Positions 58,597 through 64,000 of a stretch of 64,000 nucleotides of DNA are shown here, piece by piece (position 1 is the stretch's first letter; each line of letters starts with the position of its first letter). Source of the DNA: Actinokineospora fastidiosa (GTDB lineage: Bacteria > Actinomycetota > Actinomycetes > Mycobacteriales > Pseudonocardiaceae); the NCBI RefSeq assembly GCF_014648415.1, contig NZ_BMRB01000003.1:248001-312000 (forward strand), given 5' to 3'. The notes below the pieces were generated by a model. That model searched no databases. It had not been told where the DNA came from and saw only the letters and a program-made list of their open reading frames with translations. The translations under genes and the position numbers were made by a program.

Positions 58597-58754
58597 CCCG
58601 CGCCGCCCTGGCTGCGCTCACCCGGGCGTCACGCAAAGTAAACGGTTGGTGCTCTCCTGGTAAGGCCGATCACCCGTCCGCCGCTGCGGCGGGTAGCTCA
58701 AAGGGCCTATCGGCAAGAGGCGAACGGCCCTAAGTGGGCAGGCGAACGACCTTG

Positions 58755-58790
58755 TGGTGGGTTGACGTCTTGTCGGTTACCCACCAGGGT
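58755..58790 (+). promoter_or_regulatory. inverted repeat around a -35 box before the GTRVT-repeat gene
   Basis: TGGTGGGT (58755-58762) and ACCCACCA (58779-58786) are perfect 8-bp arms. TTGACG at 58762-58767 is a good -35 box and CAGGGT at 58785-58790 a possible -10 with 17-bp spacing, so a repressor bound to the arms would block the promoter. The gene starts 79 bp downstream. Confidence 0.45.
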
Positions 58791-58868
58791 CATAGCTTTC
58801 ACCTATACGGCCCTTGCGAACCAGCTCTCCCCTTGATCGATGCGTGACAGCTCCCGGGAGGACACGCC

Positions 58869-59642
58869 ATGTACATCATCGCTTCCCTCGACGAGGCCAG
58901 GCTCTTCACCCAGACGGGCGAGTACGCGGACGAGCTGATTGGCGGAACTCGCGTCACCCGGGGTACCCGCGTCACGCGGGGCACGAGGGTCACTGCCGTG
59001 CATCCTGGCACCCCGACGACCGACCGCACCAGGGTTTCGGCCAACACGGAGGGAAATATCGTCATGGGCACGCGCGTCACCCGAGGCACCCGAGTCACCC
59101 GAGGCACGAGGGTCACCGCCGAGCTGGCCTGGATGGGCACCCGCGTCACGCGCGGCACCAGGGTCACCCGGGGCACCCGCGTCACCAGCGCGGGCCACAT
59201 CGACTTCGGCACCCGCGTGACCAGGGGGACCAGGGTCACCAACGCCGCTGAGTTCGGCACGCGCGTGACCAGGGGCACCCGGGTCACCAACGGCACCCGC
59301 GTGACCCGAGGCACCCGGGTGACCAGCGCGGCCGAGTTCGGCACCCGGGTCACCGCCGTCGACTTCGGCACCCGCGTCACCAGGGGAACCCGCGTCACGA
59401 ACGGCACCCGCGTGACCGGCGCGGCCCCCGTCGAGTTCGGCACCAGGGTCACCCGAGGCACCCGCGTCACCAACGGCACCCGCGTGACCGCGCTCGAGTC
59501 CGGCGGCGCCGTGCTGGCCGTCGACTTCGGCACGCGCGTCACCCGAGGCACCAGGGTGACCGGCGGCACCCGCGTGACCAGGGGAACCCGGGTCACCCGC
59601 GGCACGCGGGTCACCGGTGGGACCCGTGTCACCGCGGCCTGA
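58869..59642 (+). CDS. GTRVT-hexapeptide repeat protein, probable beta-solenoid
   Basis: This 257-aa protein has a unique 25-residue start, M-YIIASLDEARLFTQTGEYA, then 28 exact copies of GTRVT, mostly spaced as hexapeptides (GTRVTR, GTRVTN, GTRVTG). They fall into nine blocks, most often of three, set apart by short linkers that usually end in Phe or Met before the next GTRVT. Thr recurs every third residue and Val every sixth, as in a beta-helix. It is very Arg-rich, with no signal or membrane helix. Synonymous codons vary between copies, so the protein is selected. GGGAGG lies 7 bases before ATG 58869. The function is unknown. Confidence 0.9.
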   Translation: MYIIASLDEARLFTQTGEYADELIGGTRVTRGTRVTRGTRVTAVHPGTPTTDRTRVSANTEGNIVMGTRVTRGTRVTRGTRVTAELAWMGTRVTRGTRVTRGTRVTSAGHIDFGTRVTRGTRVTNAAEFGTRVTRGTRVTNGTRVTRGTRVTSAAEFGTRVTAVDFGTRVTRGTRVTNGTRVTGAAPVEFGTRVTRGTRVTNGTRVTALESGGAVLAVDFGTRVTRGTRVTGGTRVTRGTRVTRGTRVTGGTRVTAA

Positions 59643-59693
59643 CGTCATAACCCGCAGTTTAGCGATCGGCCCCGACAATTGTCCGGTAGTCGA

Positions 59694-60329
59694 TCAAGCC
59701 GCCGGTTCCCCCAGGTAGGGCAGCCAGAGCGGATCGGCGTCCACGACCCCGGCCAGCAACCGCCAGTGCGGTCCGCGCGGCGCCGACGGAACGACCCGCA
59801 GCCGCCAGCCCAGCTCCGACAGCAGCTTGTCGGCCTTGCGGTGATTGCACTTCGCGCAGCACGCCACGCAGTTCTGCCACGTGTGCTGGCCCCCGCGGCT
59901 GCGCGGCACCACGTGGTCTATCGTCTCCGCCCGACCCCCGCAGTAAGCGCAGCGGTAGCGGTCGCGCAGCATGAGCCCGGCCCGCGTCAGCGGCACCCGG
60001 CCGCGATAGGGGACGCGCACGTAGGTGGCCAGCCGGATCACCGACGGCACCTCCAGGCTCGACGTCGCCGAGTGCACGACCATGCCGGTCGGATCGCCGT
60101 GGACGACCTCGGCCTTGCCGCAGACCAACAGGACCACCGCGCGCCGCATCGGCAGCGCGGTCAACGGCTCGTACGTGGCGTTGAGGAGGAGTACCCGACG
60201 CCGGCTCCAGGGTGTCCGTGCCGGGGGGCCACCGCCGGGATCCGGCGTCTGCGGCGGTTCGGGGCACAAGACGGCCATCGGCGCCTGCCCGTGGGCAGCG
60301 CCGATGGGAGTCGGTTGTCGGTCTGGCAC
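59694..60329 (-). CDS. HNH endonuclease-domain protein, Rv2469c-like
   Basis: This 211-aa protein has RRRVLLLNATYEPLTALPMRRAVVLLVCGKAEVV and then a full HNH domain: CAYCGG, TIDHVVPRSRGGQHTWQN, CCAKCNHRKAD, which bind zinc and a catalytic metal. It matches Rv2469c and its neighbours. Its job, probably DNA repair or restriction of some kind, is untested. GTG 60329 follows GGAGGTGG; the first 40 residues are poorly conserved in type, so a later start is possible. Confidence 0.87.
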   Translation of the reverse strand: MPDRQPTPIGAAHGQAPMAVLCPEPPQTPDPGGGPPARTPWSRRRVLLLNATYEPLTALPMRRAVVLLVCGKAEVVHGDPTGMVVHSATSSLEVPSVIRLATYVRVPYRGRVPLTRAGLMLRDRYRCAYCGGRAETIDHVVPRSRGGQHTWQNCVACCAKCNHRKADKLLSELGWRLRVVPSAPRGPHWRLLAGVVDADPLWLPYLGEPAA

Positions 60330-60495
60330 TCGACCACCTCCACCGGTGCGTGCCTAAGTCGACCACAAATCCGGCCCCTAACGCACGCGTGTTGTGTGAC
60401 GTGTCCCGCATCCCGACCGGAACGCCTGGTGAACACCGCCCACCCGGAGCAGTGTCTTAGACGCGGGTGAGCACCGCCGGCTATCGTCGGCGCCG

Positions 60496-61470
60496 ATGAG
60501 TGCCAACCTCCCCCTCTCCCTGGAACCGCCCAAGTGCGTCGGCGAGGCCGACTCCTGGTGCACCCAGGTGTTCGAGCTGACCGGCAGCGCCTGGCTCGCC
60601 GCGTCCGCCGACTGGCTGATCGCCAAGCCGCTGACGATCCTGCTGATCCTGGTCGTCGCGGTCATCGTGCGGCTGCTCGCCCGCAAGGCCATCGACCGGC
60701 TCACCAACGGCGACGGCAAGACCCCCAAGCTGCTGCGGCCGCTGAAGGAGCGGGCCCCGCAGGCCCTGGGCTCCATCCTCAGCGAGCGCCGGGCCCAGCG
60801 GGCCAAGACGATCGGCTCGGTGCTCAAGTCCATCGTCACCGCCGTCGTGTTCGGGCTGGCGTTCATGCTGGTCCTGGGCGAGCTGGGGGTGAACCTGGCG
60901 CCGATCATCGCCTCGGCGGGCATCGTCGGCGTCGCGCTCGGCTTCGGCGCGCAGAACCTGGTCCGCGACTTCCTGTCCGGCATCTTCATGCTGCTGGAGG
61001 ACCAGTACGGCGTCGGCGACATCGTCGACCTCGGCGAGGCCACCGGCACCATCGAGGGCGTCGGCCTGCGCGTCACCACGCTGCGCGACCTCAACGGCAC
61101 GGTCTGGTACGTCCGCAACGGCGAGATCCTGCGGGTCGGCAACTTCAGCCAGGGCTTCGCCGTGGCCGTCGTCGACCTGCCCGTCGGCTACAGCGCCGAC
61201 GCCGAGCAGGTGACCTCGATCCTGCGCCGGGTGAGCGGCGAGCTGACCGAGGACAGCGACCACGCCACCGATGTGATCGAGCCGCCCGAGGTCCTGGGTG
61301 TGGAGAAGGTCACACCCGAGGGCATGACGTTCCGGGTCACGGTGAAGGTGCGTCCGGGCAGGCAGTGGGCGGTGCAGCGGGCCCTGCGGGCGCGCGCGAT
61401 GGCCGCGCTGGAGGAGGCGGACATCCAGCCGCCGCTCGGCAGGCTGTTCCCACCGGCCCCGCAGCCGTAG
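60496..61470 (+). CDS. MscS-type mechanosensitive channel
   Basis: This 324-aa small-conductance channel has a membrane helix at about 44-62 and two more at about 114-165, the last being the pore helix ([23 protein letters not shown]). The beta domain reads [41 protein letters not shown]. It opens on hypo-osmotic shock to release solutes. It sits before glbO. Confidence 0.93.
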   Translation: MSANLPLSLEPPKCVGEADSWCTQVFELTGSAWLAASADWLIAKPLTILLILVVAVIVRLLARKAIDRLTNGDGKTPKLLRPLKERAPQALGSILSERRAQRAKTIGSVLKSIVTAVVFGLAFMLVLGELGVNLAPIIASAGIVGVALGFGAQNLVRDFLSGIFMLLEDQYGVGDIVDLGEATGTIEGVGLRVTTLRDLNGTVWYVRNGEILRVGNFSQGFAVAVVDLPVGYSADAEQVTSILRRVSGELTEDSDHATDVIEPPEVLGVEKVTPEGMTFRVTVKVRPGRQWAVQRALRARAMAALEEADIQPPLGRLFPPAPQP

Positions 61471-61510
61471 CCAATGGGGGACGATGCGACCCGTGGGGGA
61501 TGATGACGCA

Positions 61511-61894
61511 GTGGGCACACCCGAGAACTTCTACGATGCGGTCGGCGGCGAGGAGACGTTCCGCCGGATCGTGCACCGCTTCTACGTCGAGGTCGCCGAG
61601 GACGAGGTGCTGCGCCCCATGTACCCCGAGCCGGACCTCGGCCCTGCGGAGGACCGGCTGCGGCTGTTCCTGATGCAGTACTGGGGTGGCCCGCACACGT
61701 ACTCCGACCAGCGCGGGCACCCCCGGCTGCGGATGCGGCACCACCCGTTCACCATCGGTCCGATCGAGCGCGACGCCTGGCTGCGCTGCATGCGCGTGGC
61801 CGTCGACGAGGCAGGCCTGGACGAGCGCCACCGGGCCCAGCTGTGGCAGTACCTGGAGACCGCCGCCAACAGCCTCATGAACAGCTGGGTCTGA
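61511..61894 (+). CDS. glbO: group II truncated hemoglobin
   Basis: This 127-aa 2-on-2 globin has [22 protein letters not shown] with Tyr B10, RPMYPEPDL with Tyr CD1, MQYWGGP with Trp, and the proximal His in MRHHPFTIG. It binds oxygen or scavenges NO and peroxide near the respiratory chain. I chose GTG 61511 because it gives the normal length; ATG 61484 and GTG 61493 are possible. GGGGGAYGATG occurs twice before the start, so alternative initiation is likely. Confidence 0.93.
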   Translation: MGTPENFYDAVGGEETFRRIVHRFYVEVAEDEVLRPMYPEPDLGPAEDRLRLFLMQYWGGPHTYSDQRGHPRLRMRHHPFTIGPIERDAWLRCMRVAVDEAGLDERHRAQLWQYLETAANSLMNSWV

Positions 61895-61943
61895 TCCGAT
61901 CCGAGGACTTCGGGGAGTCCGATCTCTCGCGAGCGAGGAGAAC

Positions 61944-63515
61944 GTGCGACGAAGCGCGCGGCCCGATGGCGCCACCGCATGGTGGCAGGACGCGGTGTTC
62001 TACCAGGTGTACGTGCGGTCCTTCGCCGATTCCGACGGCGACGGCATCGGCGACCTGGAGGGCATCCGCTCCCGCCTGGGCTATCTGGAACTGCTCGGCG
62101 TCGACGCCCTGTGGCTGACGCCGTTCTTCCGCTCCCCCATGGCCGACCACGGCTACGACGTCGCCGACCCGCGCGACGTCGACCCGCTCTTCGGCGACCT
62201 GGCCGCCTTCGACCGGCTGGTCGAGGACGCCCACAAGCACGGTCTCAAGGTCACCATCGACCTGGTGCCCAACCACACCAGCGACCAGCACCCCTGGTTC
62301 CAGGCCGCGCTGGCGGCGGCGCCGGGCAGCCCGGAGCGGGCCCGGTACTACTTCCGCGACGGGCGCGGTGACGACCCGCCGAACAACTGGACCAGCATCT
62401 TCGGCGGGCCCGCGTGGACCCGCGTCCCGGACGGGCAGTGGTACCTGCACCTGTTCGCCCCCCAGCAGCCGGATCTGAACTGGGACTCCTCCGACGTGCG
62501 GGTCGACCTGGTGCAGACCCTGCGGTTCTGGCTGGACCGCGGGGTGGACGGCTTCCGCATCGACGTCGCGCACGGCATGGCCAAGCCCGACGGCCTGCCG
62601 GACATGGACCCGGCCGTCGTCGCGGTCATGGCGGGCGCCCAGACCCCGCACGCCACCGACCCGCGCTTCGACAACGAGGCCGTGCACGACGTGCACCGGC
62701 TCATCCGCCGCGTGCTGGACGAGCACCCGGGGACAATGGCCGTCGGCGAGATCTGGGTGGACAGCGACGAGCGCTTCGCCCGGTACGTGCGGCCGGACGA
62801 GCTGCACCTGGGGTTCAACTTCAAGCTCGCCCAGGCCGACTTCGACGCCGACGCCGTGCGCCGGGCCATCGACCGGTCGATGGCCGCGGCGGGCTCGGCG
62901 CCGCCCACCTGGACGCTGTCCAACCACGACGTCGTGCGGCACGTCTCCCGGTACGGCGACGGGGCGGCGGGCACGCGCCGGGCCAGGGCGATGGCGCTGG
63001 TGGAGCTGGCGCTGCCCGGGGTCGCCTACCTCTACAACGGGGAGGAGCTGGGCCTGCCCAACGTCGACGTCCCCGACTGGGCGCGCCAGGACCCGATCCA
63101 CCACCGCTCCGGCGGCGCGGAGGAGGGCCGCGACGGGTGTCGCGTGCCGATGCCGTGGGAGGGCACGGAAGCGCCGTTCGGGTTCACCACCGGCGAGTCG
63201 ACGTGGCTGCCGATCCCCGACGACTGGGGCCCGCTGACCGTGGAGGCGCAGCTGGAGGACCCGGCGTCGATGCTGTCGCTGTACCGCCAGGCGGTGGAGA
63301 TCCGCAAGACGCACGCGTCGTTCAGCGGCACCGAGCTGGAGTGGTACGGCGCTCCCCCGGGCTGCTTCGCGTTCCGCCGCAAGGGCGGCGGGCTGATCTG
63401 CGCCCTGAACACGTCCGCGGCTCCGGTCCCGCTGCCGCCGGGCGAGGTACTGCTGTCGAGCGCGCCGCTGGAGGGCGGCCTGCTCCCCCCGGACGCGGCC
63501 GTCTGGCTGGCTTGA
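61944..63515 (+). CDS. GH13 alpha-glucosidase (AglA-like)
   Basis: This 523-aa enzyme has the four GH13 blocks: DLVPNHTS, GFRIDVAHG with the nucleophile Asp, VGEIW with the acid Glu, and LSNHDVVRH. FYQVYVRSFADSDGDGIGDLEGI marks the alpha-glucosidase/trehalose-converting subgroup. It is probably cytoplasmic and cleaves malto-oligosaccharides or related glucosides. It corresponds to Rv2471. GTG 61944 follows GAGGAG. Confidence 0.93.
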   Translation: MRRSARPDGATAWWQDAVFYQVYVRSFADSDGDGIGDLEGIRSRLGYLELLGVDALWLTPFFRSPMADHGYDVADPRDVDPLFGDLAAFDRLVEDAHKHGLKVTIDLVPNHTSDQHPWFQAALAAAPGSPERARYYFRDGRGDDPPNNWTSIFGGPAWTRVPDGQWYLHLFAPQQPDLNWDSSDVRVDLVQTLRFWLDRGVDGFRIDVAHGMAKPDGLPDMDPAVVAVMAGAQTPHATDPRFDNEAVHDVHRLIRRVLDEHPGTMAVGEIWVDSDERFARYVRPDELHLGFNFKLAQADFDADAVRRAIDRSMAAAGSAPPTWTLSNHDVVRHVSRYGDGAAGTRRARAMALVELALPGVAYLYNGEELGLPNVDVPDWARQDPIHHRSGGAEEGRDGCRVPMPWEGTEAPFGFTTGESTWLPIPDDWGPLTVEAQLEDPASMLSLYRQAVEIRKTHASFSGTELEWYGAPPGCFAFRRKGGGLICALNTSAAPVPLPPGEVLLSSAPLEGGLLPPDAAVWLA

Positions 63516-63542
63516 CCCTCACGTAGCGGGAGGTCCTGGCTC
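63512..63542 (+). promoter_or_regulatory. MerR-type promoter remnant
   Basis: TTGACC (63512-63517) is followed by CTCACGTAGCGGGAGG, a dyad lying in a long 19-bp spacer, the pattern of promoters controlled by MerR-family activators. The regulator gene just after it is broken. Confidence 0.55.
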
Positions 63543-63551
63543 TTTGGGGCC

Positions 63552-63720
63552 ATGACCGACGATGGAGTGTGGGGGCGCTGGCGAAGGCCACCGGGCTGAC
63601 CGGTCCTGGTGCTGCGCCAGCTGGGCCTGCCGCTGGAGGAGATCGACGCGGCGCTGGCGCGGCTGCACCGACGTCAGCCTTCTAATCAAATCCTTTACGA
63701 TCCGATCTACGCAGATGGAT
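63552..63720 (+). pseudogene. broken MerR-family regulator
   Basis: WSVGALAKATGLT (frame from 63563) is the MerR DNA-binding start, and LVLRQLGLPLEEIDAALARLHRR (from 63608) is the downstream conserved block, but they are in different frames and the roughly 40-50 residues between them are missing. The start codon ATG 63552 is also out of frame. The reading then runs into AT-rich DNA and stops near 63720. Confidence 0.75.
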
Positions 63721-63741
63721 AGGTAGCAATAGTAACACGAA

Positions 63742-64000
63742 CTAGCGTTCCAGTAGCCAATCGACAGGTAATACTTTGAGATGTTTCGTACAATAGGAGG
63801 AGATTGAGGCGGTAATAAAGAGCCGCGCTTCCGCGTGGTCGGTAGTGCCTGATGACATCTGAATTTTGATTACCTCCTCCACGCCAAGGCCGCCCTCCAG
63901 TAGGTCGCAAGTCGCCTTGGCCAACCGAATCCCCGAGTCCACCGCACCCGGCGGAATGGGGTAGCCATTGGCCGACATGTATTCGAGGAAGAACTCATCA
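63742..64000 (-). CDS. DUF732-like protein, 5' part cut by window
   Basis: The visible 86 codons read FFLEYMSANGYPIPPGAVDSGIRLAKATCDLLEGG and later LFITASISSYCTKHLK, the pattern of the DUF732 domain of small exported actinobacterial proteins, with a cysteine in each half. A signal peptide would lie to the right, outside the window. Base composition is far more AT-rich than the rest, suggesting transfer. The function is unknown. Confidence 0.65.
   Translation of the reverse strand, partial: DEFFLEYMSANGYPIPPGAVDSGIRLAKATCDLLEGGLGVEEVIKIQMSSGTTDHAEARLFITASISSYCTKHLKVLPVDWLLER

Noticed and set aside
58799-59632. 277-aa minus-strand TRVP-repeat protein opposite the GTRVT gene
   Set aside because: It lacks a convincing ribosome site, and the plus frame has GGGAGG, a unique N-terminus and synonymous codon variation that keeps GTRVT.

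Overview
The window is high-GC actinobacterial DNA with GTG starts, stop/start overlaps of the ATGA or GTGA type, mycothiol-linked enzymes, two tandem secreted S1 proteases and a clpP1-clpP2-clpX locus. The core gene order matches the Mycobacterium tuberculosis stretch ndkA-Rv2446c-folC-valS ... clpX-clpP2-clpP1-tig ... nei-like-rpiB-Rv2466c-pepN-Rv2468c-Rv2469c-glbO-aglA. The accessory content (secreted proteases with a chitin-binding-type domain, a biosynthetic cluster, a second valyl-tRNA synthetase) suggests a filamentous Pseudonocardiales-type actinomycete; that placement is inference.

Left part (1-9.2 kb): the start of a radical SAM gene, a Phd/VapC toxin-antitoxin pair, a three-gene ABC-2 exporter, then ndk, a PhoD-like phosphatase, a hotdog thioesterase, a VOC protein, an AraC regulator, a DUF4233 membrane protein and folC, mostly packed on the minus strand.

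Between folC and valS, which are neighbours in mycobacteria, lie about 11 kb of extra genes. The heart is a seven-gene plus-strand operon (10377-18894): a lysine/ornithine-type N-hydroxylase, a stand-alone cupin, a stand-alone methionyl-tRNA-synthetase-like protein, an Fe/2-oxoglutarate oxygenase, a PF13454-type FAD/NAD(P) protein, an ATP-grasp ligase and an MFS exporter. The first three correspond to the N-hydroxylase plus cupin/MetRS-like hydrazine synthetase known from s56-p1 and triacsin biosynthesis, but with cupin and MetRS parts as separate genes. I predict a cluster for a small, exported N-N-bonded peptide-like compound. It is the best candidate for an undescribed system here.

Middle (20-40 kb): canonical valS with a divergently transcribed second ValRS, a membrane protein, a 45-aa gene coupled to a C39-like cysteine-protease-fold protein, an FdhF/YdeP-type molybdoenzyme, a mycoredoxin, a CrtI-like oxidoreductase, an SDR, two paralogous S1 proteases that share a palindromic operator and promoter layout, fdhD coupled to a CoA-transferase, and a 42-bp tandem repeat array in front of a Tat-exported esterase.

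Right part (40-63.5 kb): clpX-clpP2-clpP1-tig, tRNA-Gly(TCC), tRNA-Pro(TGG), an Eis-like acetyltransferase, DNA glycosylase, rpiB, a phosphosulfolactate-phosphatase-like gene with an MBL hydrolase, an aldehyde dehydrogenase, an Rv2466c-type nitroreductase, pepN, a DUF5130 protein, a CtaJ-like protein, an HNH protein, MscS, glbO and a GH13 glucosidase. Inside this conserved run sits a 257-aa protein built almost wholly of GTRVT-x hexapeptides (28 exact copies), the second striking item. The window ends at a decayed MerR gene and a clearly AT-richer DUF732-like gene, probably the edge of foreign DNA.
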